Below are positions 52,434 through 64,000 of a stretch of 64,000 nt of DNA, one piece after another. How positions within the stretch are numbered: position 1 is the first letter of the stretch; the number at the start of each line of letters is the position of its first letter. This stretch comes from Pomacea canaliculata (Eukaryota > Mollusca > Gastropoda > Architaenioglossa > Ampullariidae). The position numbers were made by a program, and so were the translations under genes. The notes beneath the pieces were generated by a model, which worked only from the letters and a program-made list of their open reading frames with translations, searched no databases and was not told the origin of the DNA. The DNA lies in contig NC_037596.1 in NCBI RefSeq assembly GCF_003073045.1, positions 29,114,392 to 29,178,391 on the forward strand, written 5' to 3'.

Positions 52434-54308
52434 ATGAAGATTATCATTCTAGTTTGGTTTCTACATGCTGTGCTTTGGTAAGCATCAAATGTTTAAATGT
52501 AGGTAGGAAAAATAGTTACATTATTTATTGAAAGGCTAAATAAAAGAACGGTTACTAATGTAAAATGTTCAGTTAGAAATACAGTAACTAACAACGAATA
52601 TAGTTCTATCTGTAGTTTAAATGGATGAGACAGAAACAACCTTTCGTTTATTACTCTGACTTTCATTAGAATCGTTAATGATAACTTTAATGCATAATAT
52701 AATAATAATAGACGGGCAGAAATAAGCCTATACTGTTGATAGCTTTCACAATATTGTGTATTTATACAAGAGAGCAACACATTACAGCCACTCTTTCAGC
52801 CAGGCCACCAGCACTGAGCAAAAAGAATTTCAGGATTTTAATGGAGATGACCTCGTAAAGCGCGCTGACTCCCAAAGGAATCCTTTTCCGGGAGATATAA
52901 ACGGTAAACTTTCCTCCATCTACTCCTCCTCCTTTTCCACTTCCTCCTCCTCCTTCTCATCATCATCATCATCATCATCGTATGATTTGTAGTCATATAA
53001 AAATAATGAGGACTTGTAACTTTTGTTTCAAATATGGTTTTTATAAATATTTTTTATAGGCGATGGGTTGATTGACTTTAAAGAATTCGTCATATTGCAA
53101 TCCACCGGAGTGTCCAAAGATGCACTTCAGAAATTGTTTTATGTCTGGGACGCGATGGATGGCAGCAAGGATGGGTTTATCGCTGACAAATTTGCTTATC
53201 CCAAATACTACCTGCAGAGGAGAGACACTGAGTGTAAGAACTATTAAACCAGATCTTTGAGACGAATATCATTCGTATTCTCCATTTTGATATCACTTTC
53301 CCGTTTGATTTTCTTTCCAAAGCAATTTATCGTCTTCAGGATTTTATTAATGTTTGTCACTTAATGTCAATTCTTTCATATAAAATCCAGTTTCCTTTAA
53401 CAATTATTCGGCACTGATATTTTCAGAGCGCGGTAAAGTTACATATCCAGAGAACAAGAAAAACGTTTATAAGGTAAGATTTTGCATTCCAAATATAATA
53501 ATAAACAGGTAGATAAAGAAAGAAATAGGAAAAAATGCATATGTATTCATGCATGTTCATGATGTGTATATGAGTATTTTGGGGTAACGTATAGTTTTTT
53601 TTTTAATTAAAGCAGAATAAATTAGAGAAATATAAATTGCACAATAAAAAAGATGGCTGAAAATGTTAGAAAAAAGAAAAATGAATACTGGTGTGTATGC
53701 AGTACGTGCGTGTATGCAAAAGTGCTAGCGTTTTGAACTAATATTGTTATTCGTGTGTGTGAGCTCAATGAAAAAGTCATGAACTTGTACATCTAAATGT
53801 TGTGTTATAAATAAAGTAGAAACAATGCATCACTGCTTTTATCATTCATTAGCTTGATGACTTGCAAAAACATCTTTACAACAAACGACAAAGCAACTGG
53901 AATTCTTGAAAATTTAAGTATATTAGCAAAAAAATTTAAAAAAAACACACACAGTTCCAAAGGGCGAAGATTCATGCAAGGGAAGATATGAATTTCGAAA
54001 ATAATTATAGGTATATATATCTATTAAATATTTACACTAAATAAGTAATATTTTCATTTTCCTTTATTTAGCAGAACTAATATAATGTCTTACGATTTAT
54101 GTAACAAGATTTGATGAATATTATTAATTAATAGTGTAAGGCCTAGAGTTACTTGCGTTTTTTCTACTAGCTGAGGCTATGTACTTTCAGCCTCAGCAAA
54201 TAGCTGACACCTAGTAAATAACATTACTAGTAACTAACATAAATATAATGATAACAGATAATCATGTTTTTGTGTTTTCAGATATCTGAGGCCTTTGCTG
54301 TGGAATAA
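52434..54308 (+). CDS. Secreted EF-hand protein, subfamily D
   Basis: Exons 52434-52477, 52788-52903, 53060-53233, 53427-53473 and 54282-54308 have the family sizes (44, 116, 174, 47, 27 nt) and phases 2-1-1-0. Signal peptide MKIIILVWFLHAVLW. Loop 1 DFNGDDLVKRAD is degenerate, loop 2 DINGDGLIDFKE canonical, loop 3 DGSKDGFIADKF lacks the final acid. Exon 5 in the family frame reads RGKVTYPENKKNVYK and the last exon ISEAFAVE. However, joining exon 4 (ending GAGT) to exon 5 (starting AG) makes a TAG exactly at the splice junction. If spliced as in its relatives, the protein would end after hand 3 (RRDTE). AATAAA at 54362-54367. It may be a functional three-hand protein or an early pseudogene. 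Confidence 0.7.
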
Positions 54309-54369
54309 GATGCCGTAATAGACGGCAAAAACCATACCTCACAGTGGCAGAAACATAAAAAAATAAAAT

Positions 54370-54880
54370 TCTGGAAAACATATCATCGGCTTATTGTTAT
54401 GTTGATGTGTCTTGTGGTGATAGTGTGAAAGTTTTGTCAACACCAGTCTCCTTTTTCTTCTCGTCCCCATCCTTTTCCTCCTCATCAATGTGATCATCAT
54501 CTTCGTCTAACCGATTTTTTCGTTAAAGGCTTTAGCTGTCTTTATCCTTCTGGTGCATTTAAATGCAATTTACTAACAGCCGAAAACTCTGCTCCATACT
54601 CAGTGCTCTCTTTCTGAAAATGGATTGTCCTCTAGACTACCCTCGCTCCACTCAGTTCATATAGTACGTCCTTTGCGACATTTTTTCTGGCGATATCCCT
54701 ATTAACCCAACTCCCACTGACACGGTTCAAGAGTCTCCCATCCTTAGAGATAGGACACTGCGCCACCTGCCACGGTGTGTTCACTAACTCCATGCCTCTA
54801 CTAACCTAAAGTTTTATAAAGTAATAAAAAATCTCATGGAGACTCTAATAACTATTTCCCTGCTTAAGTTACCAAGAAAA
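54370..54880. other. 3' flank of D, no gene seen
   Basis: After the D polyadenylation signal there is a CT-rich stretch and no frame or repeat that could be matched elsewhere in the window. Similarity to the A 3' flank begins at about 54880. Confidence 0.4.
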
Positions 54881-55330
54881 GGAACATAAAACAACTTCCA
54901 ACCGCCTCACAAACCATGAGGGGAGTCTATCCGAGAACTTTAAATCTTTAACTGGTATTGGGGAAAAAAAGTTGTCATGTTGACTGTGAAGTAAGTGAAA
55001 TATAGATTTAAATTGTGCAATATATTTTTCTAAAAAAAACAACAAACAAACGAGTTTTTAAGACAGATTTGAAGGCTTGACGCTTACACGAAAGATCAAC
55101 GAAAAAGAAAAAAAAGAAAAAACAACTTTTCAACAGTTGGGTTTGGAAAAATTGTGTCTGCCAATATTTGTTTGGTTCTGCGCGTGTGTTTGTAAATATG
55201 CTTTTATTGTGTGCTTTCATATGTCTTTGCATGTGCCTGTGTGAATGCTTGTGGTTGTTTCTAATTTGTTTTTGTAATTATTATCAGGCTTAAACTTAGC
55301 CTATATGACTAAGGTTTCTTTGTTGAAAAC
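54880..55330 (-). repeat. Subfamily A 3' flank of A2
   Basis: Minus-strand copy of the A1 flank at 12320-12640 (AACTGTTGAAAAG-like and CGATCTTTCG-like parts) and also of 60280-60930 (CCTCACAAACCATGAG, AAAGTTGTCATGT). Short minus-strand frames here are not conserved between copies. Confidence 0.5.
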
Positions 55331-55814
55331 GTTCGCCCATAAAAAAAAATAACACAAATTATTACCAAGCTGACAATTTTCTTTGTTACCAAGTTTTTAA
55401 TTCTTGAGGTTTCTTAAATGATAATTTTACAGTATTACAGTAAACCTGTTTAAAGTGACATTGCCATACCCTCTACATTTTTTTTGTTTCATTCTGTTTT
55501 TTACTTTTATAGTAGGCTTACACTGTACGTTGGTGATACAGGACTAAAGAGATGTTCAGACACAGAAGTTCTCATAATCAGTAAAAAAATTATAAAAATA
55601 GCTTTTTATGTTTGTTATTTTTTAAATGTGGTAAAGGGTAATAGGTTCAAAAGCTTTAGAATTGGGATGAGATATCATCATCGGCGATACCACTACCATG
55701 ATAGATATTTTAAAAACAGCGTTTGCATTTACTTAATCTTCTTACCACTACATGAAACAAGCAAATGTGTCAAGATGCATTTTAAATATTTTATTTTTCC
55801 TTCTGTTCCAGGTA

Positions 55815-57589
55815 TTAGCTTCTTGAACACTTCACCATTGAGGCCTCAACCTCTTCTAGCATGCCGCTCAAAACCTGGCAAAATACACAAAAAAACAACA
55901 ACTGATCAAGCCTGTTTTTATTATTACCTATACAATATTGGAGGGTGATCAAATGAATATTTGTTAATCAATTAAAGAAAATTATTGCATTATTATATAA
56001 TTATAGAATGCCCCTTTTAAACTTTAATTACCATCAAAGGCAATTAGGCGTTTCAATTTCTTTACTTACAGAACCTGAATTTTCTTTAGCTTTTTCAAGT
56101 AAATTATGTGTATCGAATTGACTTTCTTCTCAGTCATTAAATCAAAATAAATTAAGCTTAAATAAGTTTGCAAGTCGGTTGCAGAAAACATATAATAAAC
56201 ATTAATCAATAATCACAAATTAAACACTGTTTTAATCCTTCTTTGTCTAAATCCAATTTTAGGCTAACTTGTATACACGAAGCACATGCACTTCATAAAA
56301 CTATGTCTGTCAAACTTGTCAAAATAGCTTTTCATTGTATTACCTGTGGTAGGTTCCTTTGAAATTCTGCAAGTGAAACATTCCCGTTGTCTGAAAATTT
56401 AAAAACAAAATTAAGTGCACTTTTAAACTCTTTAGTTTTGAAAGTTCTGCTAAATTTATACATTTGAAGCATTTCAAAAACTATATATATTTTAAAAGAC
56501 ATTGTTTTTCGAGAATCTTTCTTTCCTAAAGCGCTAGAGGCGCCTGGTCACACTCACCATCAGTGTCCAAGATTTTAAATAAATTGTTGACATTTATTCG
56601 AGCAATCCTGTCATCGTTCGTGCCGTCCAGCTTGTCGCAGTACTTGAACATTCCTTGCACTTCGCTTGTAGGATATTCAGACGGTAGAAAATGGGTTAAG
56701 TCATTCATATTCAAAAATCCATCTCCTGTCAAAAGAAGTTTAAAAGTATACACAACTTTCATTTGTAGTATTATTTTTTCGCTTTACCGAATGCGTCAGA
56801 TATTGTCAACAAAACTGATAAGTATATTTCATTTCTGGCTTTTTAGCATCTACAAACCGTATCATTGAATCAGTTTCAGTAGACACTATTCCCTCTCAAA
56901 CAATGTAGTTATCTAGTCTAAAAACAAACTTTGTTATTCTGATATACATTAGGAAGGGATAGTCATTTTTCTACTTTATATGTAACACGTATTTTGCTTA
57001 CACTATCGTATAAAATATTTATCGTCTATTATGTAGCGTAAAAGAAAAAGGGTGATGGTCGTCGTCGTTGTAGTGGTGGAGGTTGTCGTCGTCATTGTGT
57101 TAACGTTGAAAAGTTCCCATTTTACCATCAATGTCAATGTGGTCGAATGACAGCAACACTTCTTCTAGTTGCCAATTGCCATCTTTGTTAAAGTCAAATT
57201 TGTGAAAATCTCGTTCAATGTCTTTGGGATTAAAGCTGAAACCAACAATAATACAGTTTATCATTTTCTTTATGATTGGTACCGTAATTCTGTTAATGTT
57301 AAATGTTATGTTATCGAGACAGGTGGTCCTTGTCTGACTGCATTTTATGACGTGTATTAAAGCTGTGGATCCTTTCAAACAAGCTTTTTACATTTCGAAA
57401 ACTTTGTGATAGAAAACGTTAATGTTGATAGGTATTTTTTTCTTTTTTAATTACCTGTCGTACGAAAATATACTATTTCATGTAGTTTTTAATAACAAGT
57501 GTAGGAGAGTCGGTTTACTCTTACCTAATACTTGGGGAAAGCATTCCAAGCACACCGGCTAAAAGACTCAAAAGGATGATGATCTTCAT
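55815..57589 (-). CDS. Secreted four-EF-hand protein, subfamily A (A2)
   Basis: Coding exons (minus) 57525-57589, 57126-57235, 56558-56725, 56344-56390 and 55815-55874 (450 nt, 149 aa). Signal peptide MKIIILLSLLAGVLG. Loop 1 DFNKDGNWQLEE has Trp at position 8, loop 2 DIDGDGFLNMND ends in Asp, loop 3 DGTNDDRIARIN degenerate, loop 4 DTDDNGNVSLAE canonical. The tail VLSGMLEEVEASMVKCSRS is longer than in A1 and adds a cysteine. AATAAA on the minus strand at 55790-55795. The non-coding leader lies 2 kb upstream (edge 59660). The exon pattern is identical to A1, whose whole unit including the 3' flank is inverted here. It is the better preserved of two tandem copies. Confidence 0.86.
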
Positions 57590-57619
57590 AACGAAGTACT
57601 TGGGGCAACCTGGAAAAAA

Positions 57620-59659
57620 TCTCTCAATGGTATTAAAAAATGAATTTAGTGTTTTTTCCACGTTTGATGGGAAAAGCCTTACACACAGAGTGCGTCATAC
57701 GAATAAACAGACGACGTCAAATCTTCGCAATGATACAGACACTTCCTGTCGGAGACTGACGTCACAACAAGACTCTGACATCACAATAAGACTCGTCTGC
57801 TTGACCATCTCGGGAAGCTATCGTGGTTACTCGGCGGAAGGATACAAGGGTCGATTTCACTGGAGATTTTCAATTTTTATAAACATCGGCAACCGAAATA
57901 GTGCTAATAAGTGGTAATTAAGTGAGAAACGAATCCTTTATTACTCCTGTATTGCTCTCGTTCTCTGTAATTGTAACTAAATATATTTTTGAAATGTTTG
58001 ACCGTCGCTAGAGCCTTATCACAAGCCTTGAGAATCCCTTTAAGCTCCATGTCGAAATCGGTTGCTGGTTAGGCAATTAAGGGTTGATTTGTACTAAAAC
58101 GATTAAGAATGAGAAGAAAACAGTGACTAATATTCCAATTCAAATGATCATTCTAATAAAATATACCCTTGTTTGGCACTCTGTGTGTGTGTGTCTGTAA
58201 ATATATATAGTATAAATATTATTTTCTTAATTTCTTGCTTCTGACCTAATTACTTTGACTAAAAGGAAAAAAAACTATAATGATTACAATTTAAACCCAG
58301 TAAGTTTTTAAAATTACTCTTTAAAATTGTTTTCTTTATTACAGGTTAATAAATATATTTATAAAATACCGGTCAAAATTTCAGTAGCGGAAATTCGCCG
58401 TATCGTGGGTAAGACGGCTAAAGGACATGTTTCCGTCAGTAACCTCCTCGAAAGGTTGAATTGTTTGGGATGTTATGAGAAAGGTTCTGCTTTGTTTTGT
58501 TTGAAGTATTGATAGCTGTTCAAAGGAATATGAGAATTAGTTTCCCCACTGTGACCGTTAAATCGTGCAAAATGTGTGAATTGGATTTTTAATGTCGATA
58601 ATAAAAACAATTGTACCAATGTGTATGTAGACAGAACGGTGTAGCAAAAAAGACGGAAAGCTTGATTCGTGGTATTTGGCTGGTAAATGGAAAGGGGGGA
58701 GGCTGAAGCACTTTGCTCTCTTCTATATAGAATATATACACAGGTGCACATTAATGACTTAAATATCAATTAAAGGCAAAATCCAATTAAATTATATGCA
58801 AAATTACGTGGCCGACTTAAGTTAATTCTTTGATTGGACAACTAACCGCTGTGCAAACCTGCCATAAATAGAAAGAATTTTTTGAAATTACGGTTGCTAT
58901 AGCAGGTGGCAGCAATCATAAGCAGCTTGAGCAGCCAAATTTTATAGAGAAAAAATAATAAAGGTGTTATCTGTTTAAGACATTTAAAAATAAAGTAATG
59001 ACAACACACTTTCCGTTTTAACTGAATACTTGTGCTTTGTTGATCATTCATACCTTACTTTTAATACTAAGGCATTATTAAACAGGTGAAATTCTGTTCC
59101 TTAGTTTACTGAGTAATGACACAACTTTGTTGCCAATATTGGTCAATAGCTAACATGACTAAACTTGACTTAATATTTATATAACTAAGTATGTTATATA
59201 CTTTGCTACAAATAAACATGAACGAGGTATGAATATATAACATGAAAAAACGCTAGACAAATAAAAAGACGATGTATAACGAGTTAGACAACGCTAAAGC
59301 ATGTAAAAGAAAAATAGAAAATTTAACTGAACTGACAAGTGGCTTTCATAAACAACGTCCGCATAAATACTCAAACACGAGGCCTTTCGCACTAATAAAA
59401 TTATTAACATGCACGTGCTATGTTAGTTAAATATTAATATAGTTTATTTGATAGGATGCGATTAACGATTTAAGCCTCAAGTCACCTGGTATCTTCGCAG
59501 CTTATGTAACATCACCTGCCAATATAAGTAAAGCAAAGAACTTCATTAAAAGCTTACTACATATCTATTTATCCATCTCACTCGCTATCGCGTTTTTCTT
59601 TTTTTTTCTTTCAAGCATTCTATTCATATATATATATACAAAGCCTATGGCATGCTTAC
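57620..59659 (-). other. Intron 1 of A2
   Basis: Contains a more GC-rich stretch (57660-57870) with no match in the window, an element at 58340-58510 that recurs in A3 at 63770-63960, and at 59400-59610 the block also conserved in A1 intron 1. An open frame at 57576-57917 spans the splice acceptor and is not supported by the paralogues. Confidence 0.45.
58340..58510 (+). repeat. Conserved intronic element shared by A2 and A3
   Basis: GGAAATTCGCCGTATCGTG and GTAAGACGGCTAAAGGACAT at 58389-58435 correspond to GGAAATTCGTCG and GTAAGACGACTAAAGGTCAT near 63826-63900. In A2 it reads openly (ISVAEIRRIVGKTAKGHVS) on the strand opposite to the gene; in A3 the frame is broken. It may be an old element or another gene's exon; not recognised. 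Confidence 0.45.
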
Positions 59660-59715
59660 CTCCCTTTAGTTATTGACACGAGCTAAACGAATAAAGTTTA
59701 AATATAATATATACT
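59660..59715 (-). promoter_or_regulatory. A2 leader exon and TATA-rich promoter
   Basis: Minus-strand leader ending AACTAAAGGGAG at 59660 with donor GTAAGCATG, identical to the A1 leader end. A TATATTATATTT stretch at about 59701-59713 stands where A1 has its TATA run. Confidence 0.55.
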
Positions 59716-59719
59716 ATTA

Positions 59720-60280
59720 ACTTTAAAATCACTTTACAGATTTATAAATAGTAGGAATTATTTATTTTGAAATTACTCACTCTACAGAGTCACTCTACAT
59801 CGTAACATTTAATTAAAAGAAGCACTAAGTGCTCGGAGACACAACTAATTATTAAGTAAAAGCAAACAGGATTCCACTCTGTTTACTGACAAGTTTTGAA
59901 ATAAAACACAAGGAATGTCTTCACAACAGACGGAAAAAAGTTCACTCCTAGATTTAAATCACATACTTATTTCCTTATTTATAACTACTTTGTCATGGCA
60001 AGTAATTACATCGAAGAAGTTAATTCACGTGGTTAATACCGTGGTCAACCGCCAGTCAAATATTAAGTTAAGCAAGCGCGATATTTTTTTAAATATCGAG
60101 TAAAAGTGGCGACTAGTAAAAAATGTAGCTGAAGGCAAAGCTTATTGTCGTTTGATAACATCAAATTACTCATTTTAGGTTAAACAGCCAAACACAAATA
60201 ACACTTCCCTTTAACACTTCGTCTGTTTCGAATAATCAAAACTAAACTCTCATACTATCCGAACAAATAAAAACAAACCA
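59720..60280. other. Spacer between A2 and A3 units, no gene seen
   Basis: No frame or repeat in common with other parts was recognised. A possible match to the A1 upstream region (TAAATAGTGGTGTTTCCGAG near 7870 against CTCGGAGACACAAC near 59834, inverted) suggests the A unit extends to about 59.9 kb. Confidence 0.4.
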
Positions 60281-61000
60281 CCTCACAAACCATGAGAGGA
60301 GTCTGTCCGAAAAATCTTTAACTTGTATTGGAGAGAAAAGTTGTCATGTCGACTGTTCACCATCCGTGATATATAGAAACGACGAGTCAAGAACTATATC
60401 ACACTAAGCTACCTAAAGTGTGCAGCTGGATCCCTGCTCTACTACATCCATACTGAAAGAGCTGGTGTTTGCTGGTCTTCAAAAAGGTAAAATACCAGTT
60501 GTCAACCAACAAAGTCACTAATGGAAGTAAAAAGTACTGACAGACCACCGCAAACACAAATAACTGCTAAAGTCATTTAAGTCGGTACTAACGACTGCAA
60601 AAGCGGGAAAAAACAAACAACAAAACTAGAAAAGTATAATCAAAGTACATCGATAAATAACTTAGCAGTAGGTGAAACATTGATTTTAATTTAGCTATTT
60701 GTTTTGTAAAGAAACCAGTTTTAAAGTCAGATTTAAAGTTTGACAGTTAGTCGAAAGATCAAAGAAAAAAACAACGAAAAAAACCTTCTCAACATTGGGC
60801 ATGGAAAAAGTGTGTATGCCAAATTTCGTTTGCTTGTGCTCGTGTGCTTATATATGTGTTTTTATGAATGTTTTCATATGTGTTTGCTTGTGTCTTTGTA
60901 AATTGTTTGGGTATATATCTGTACTCGTCTTCCAATTATCAGCCTTTAAACTTAGCCTATATGAGTAAGGTTTCTATTTCCAAAAAGTTCGCTCATAAAC
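60280..61000 (-). repeat. Subfamily A 3' flank of A3
   Basis: Third copy of the A downstream flank, shared with 12320-13120 (inverted) and 54880-55330 (same orientation). It shows that A2 and A3 are tandem units with a period of about 5.65 kb, measured between their start codons. Confidence 0.55.
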
Positions 61001-61449
61001 AAAAACACAACACAAATCATTCCCAAGCTGATAATTTTATTTGTTAGTAAGATTTTAATTCCTGAGGTTCCTTAAATGATAAACTTATAGTATTACAGTA
61101 AACGTGTTCTTCAAAGTGACATTGCATTAATTTCCATATCTTTTCTGTCTCATTCTGTTTCTTATTTTTATAGTAGGCTTACATCGTACCTTAGTAATAC
61201 AGGACTAAAGAGATTTTCAGACAAAAAAGTTCTCATAATAAGCAAAAAAAAAATTATAAAAATAGCTTTTTATGTTTGCTACTTTTGAAATGTTGTAAAT
61301 TGTAATGGGTTCTAAAACTTTAGCATTGGGATGAGAAATCATCATCACCGATACAACTACCACGATAGTTATTACTTTAAAAATAGTTTGCATTTATTAA
61401 ATCGTCTTACCACTACATGAAAAACAAGTAAATGTGTCAAGTATGCACT

Positions 61450-63242
61450 TTACATATTTTAAGCTTTTCTTCTCTTTCAGGTTTCAGCCTCTTGACCACG
61501 CCCATCATTGCGGCCTCAATCTCTTGTAGTATGCGGGTCCAAACCTGGAAAAAGTACACCAAAAATAGCAGCAATAATCAATCGCCCTTAATATTATTAC
61601 ATGCTCTATAATAGCAATGTGATGGATTGAATTTTATTAATCAAAAAAAATATTGTATGTATTACGTAATTATAAAATAACTTTTCTAAAGTTTTCTAAA
61701 GCAATCAGCATTTCAATCCTTTACTTACAGAACCTTGGATTACTTTAGGTTTTTAAGGTAAATTATGTGTATTGTATTGACTTTCTTTCAGTCATTAAAA
61801 TCGAATTAAAACGTGAGGCTTAAATAAGCTGCAAATCGGTTGCAGCCAACATCTAATTAAAGAAAAATCGAACTGTTTTTAATCCTTCTTGTCTAAATTA
61901 AATTTTAGGCTGTACTGTATACACGAAACACATGCACTTCATGAAACTATGTCAGTCAACTTGTCGTAAAATAGCTTATCATTGTACGTTACCATTGGAT
62001 GTTCCTTTGAAATTCTGCAAATGAACCACCTCGTTTACCTGAAAAAATAAAATAAAAAAGATTAAGTGCACTTTAAACGCTTTAGTAGATTAAAAGTTAA
62101 GATTAAATGTAATCATTTAAAGCAACCTCAAAAACTACATATTTAAAAAAAAAACACTGCTTTTGAGAATCTGTTGTTGTTTCCTAAGGGCGCTAGAGGA
62201 GCCTGATCACACTCACCATCGAGAGTCAAAAATGTCAAAAATGTTGTTGACACTTCTCCGAGCAATCTTGTCATCGTTTCGTGCCGTCCATCCTGTTCGC
62301 AGTACTTGAACATACCTTGGAGTTCTCTTTGGGGATATCCAGACGGTAGAAAACGGTTTACCTCATCCATTGTCACAAAACGATCTCCTGCCAAAAACGT
62401 TTTAAAGTACACAACTTTCCTTTGTAATATTAACTTCTCGCTTTACCTAATAATCAGATATTGTCCACAACACTGTTGAGTATATTTCGTTTCTGGCTTC
62501 TTAGCATCTACAAACCGTGTCATTGAATCAGTGTCAGTAGACACCATTCCCTCTCAAACAAAACTATTATTGTTTCTAGAAAAAACTTTGTTATTTTGCT
62601 ATACAATAAGAAGGGATAGTCGTTTATCTACTATATAAGTAACACATATTTTGCTTAGGCTATCCTATTAAATATTTATCGACTACTATGTAGCGTAAAA
62701 GAAAACAGGTGAATGTCATCGTCGCTGTAGTGGTGGTGGTGGAGGTTGTCGTCATCATTGTGGCAATGTCGAAAGATTGAAATTTTACCATTAATGTCAA
62801 AGCTGTCGAATACGTGCAGCAACTCCCTTAGTTGCCAAAAGCCATCGCTGTTTAAGTCATATTTGTGAAAATCTCGTTCACCGTCCTCGGGAGTGAAGCT
62901 GAAACCAACAGTAAAATAGTTAATCATTTTCGTTATGACTGGTACAGTAATTCTCAAATTAGTTATTGTTATCGATACAGCTGGTACTATTTGTGACTGC
63001 AGTTTATGATGTGTATTAAAGTTGTGGATCCTTTCAAAGAAGATTTTCCTTTCGAAAACTTTGCGATAGAAAAATGTTTATGTTAATATATCTAATTTTT
63101 TTGACTACCTGTCATACACGAAAATACCCTTTCATGTAGTTTCAATAACAAGTGTAGGTTAGTCAGTGTACTCTTACCTCCAACTTGGGAAGAGTTGCCC
63201 AAGTACACCGGCTAAAAGACTCAAAAGTATGATGATCTTCAT
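61450..63242 (-). pseudogene. Decayed subfamily A EF-hand gene (A3)
   Basis: Exons (minus): 63178-63242 (signal peptide MKIIILLSLLAGVLG) and 62789-62898 (loop 1 DLNSDGFWQLRE) are clean. The hand 2/3 exon 62217-62387 gives loop 2 DINGDRFVTMDE (Arg at position 6 for Gly). Then three single-base insertions relative to A1 and A2 scramble the hand 3 region before the frame returns. The hand 4 exon (about 61993-62038) is one base short and reads GKRGGSFAEF, so the loop is shortened. The last exon (up to 61544) runs on in a changed frame. Splice sites remain, so a transcript is possible, but a working four-hand protein is unlikely. The leader exon would lie beyond the window. Confidence 0.75.
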
Positions 63243-63769
63243 AAAGAAGTACGTAAGATAATCTGGAAAATAATCTGTCAATAGTATGAAAAACAAATAA
63301 ATATAGTGTTTTTCCAGGTTTATGTGATATTGGAAACCATTTATTTAGTAGGTAAAGTGTTAAGGTTTTTAAGATTGTAGAGTTCGTAAATATATTGTTT
63401 TAAGACATTGAAAATAAAATTATTTCATTATTATTTATAACAGAGGAGCGAGGCAAAGGTTGTTAGAAACTTTGTTAAAGCAAATGGACTTAATATAATT
63501 ATTTTATTAAACACGCTTCTTAACCAAAACAAAGTACACTTTTTGCTCTGATCAAATCCAGGAAATAAAACTTATACACTAATAATACCGTCCTATGATA
63601 CACAAATAACTTTTAACATGCGAGTCACCAAGTACCATTGATGATTATTGCAATTAACAATGTAAATAAGTCTGTGCGTAAATTATTTATTGTATAAGAG
63701 AGAGGAATTATTCAACTATTCTTTCTGTAGCTCTTGAAAATGTCAACCAAGATTGTTGTCTTTATTGCA

Positions 63770-63960
63770 GGTTAATATACACATATATATATATATTTTT
63801 TTAAATACCGATCGAATTTTTAGTCGTGGAAATTCGTCGTTACGATTAGCAGGGAATCGCAGGAACTCACCATATCGTGAGTAAGACGACTAAAGGTCAT
63901 GTTTCTGTAAGTAACCAAAGGCAGGTAATTGTTTGATCTTATGAAATGTCCTTACAAATA
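63770..63960 (+). repeat. Second copy of the A2/A3 intronic element
   Basis: Counterpart of 58340-58510, interrupted by about 30 extra bases near 63835-63870. It lies in the presumed intron 1 of A3. Confidence 0.4.
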
Positions 63961-64000
63961 TTTGTTTTGTTTAGAGGCATACATTGTTCAAATATGAAGA

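Larger units (their letters stand above)
47406..52740 (+). repeat. Segmental duplication, unit 2 (C2 and D)
   Basis: Second unit of the tandem pair. It differs from unit 1 by small indels and by an extra local duplication: the stretch with TAGTCTGCTTGCATAAAAAT and GGCGGTTATTATTAATTAAT (about 50022-50222) is repeated at about 50235-50430, while unit 1 has it once (about 44950-45140). The unit ends in intron 2 of D near 52740; single-copy D sequence continues beyond. Confidence 0.85.

Noticed and set aside
57576-57917. 113-codon plus-strand frame near the A2 start
   Set aside because: It overlaps the A2 signal-peptide exon and its acceptor on the opposite strand and is not kept in A1 or A3.

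Overview
This is animal nuclear DNA. Genes are split by GT-AG introns of about 100 bp to 2 kb, sequence is AT-rich with long (GAT)n, (CA)n and (GTT)n microsatellites, TATA boxes sit over short non-coding leader exons, and 3' ends carry AATAAA signals. An SRCR plus immunoglobulin-domain receptor next to a large family of small secreted EF-hand proteins suggests a lophotrochozoan, most likely a mollusc. That placement is inference, not a sequence match.

Layout. (1) 1-5.4 kb: 3' part of a + strand SRCR/Ig gene whose 5' end is off the window; a hAT-type MITE with 8-bp target duplications lies in one intron. (2) 6.9-63.2 kb: a cluster of paralogous genes for secreted, calmodulin-like proteins of about 130-150 aa. 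Each has a signal peptide and four EF-hand positions, of which the third is degenerate in every copy. All share one gene plan: a non-coding first exon, then five coding exons with intron phases 2-1-1-0. Exon sizes are 44/65, 110/116, 168/171/174, 47 and 18-60 nt. Four subfamilies are visible. A: a relic at 6.9-7.4 kb, an intact gene at 10.0-11.7 kb, an intact gene at 55.8-57.6 kb (-), and a decayed gene at 61.5-63.2 kb (-). B: eight copies between 13.6 and 41.2 kb, five or six intact. C: two intact genes at 42.5-44.8 and 47.7-49.9 kb (-). D: one gene at 52.4-54.3 kb (+) and one orphan exon at 47.1 kb.

Arrangement. Subfamily B copies mostly alternate in orientation, so the 13-35 kb stretch is a series of imperfect inverted repeats, head-to-head and tail-to-tail, sharing promoters, introns and 3' spacers. 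Upstream of six B genes, about 170-185 bp from the B TATA box and divergently oriented, is a second small family (called P here). It has a conserved signal peptide and divergent short tails, so each B locus looks like a bidirectional gene pair; only one P copy (17.7-17.9 kb) has a long tail. The C and D genes lie in a 5.2-5.3 kb tandem segmental duplication (42.2-47.4 and 47.4-52.7 kb) whose junction cuts the first D copy after its first coding exon.

Function. Signal peptides plus canonical EF-hands 1, 2 and usually 4 predict secreted calcium-binding proteins; no more specific role can be read from the sequence. No rRNA, tRNA or CRISPR was seen. Most unannotated stretches over 300 bases are introns or homologous flanks of the duplicated units.
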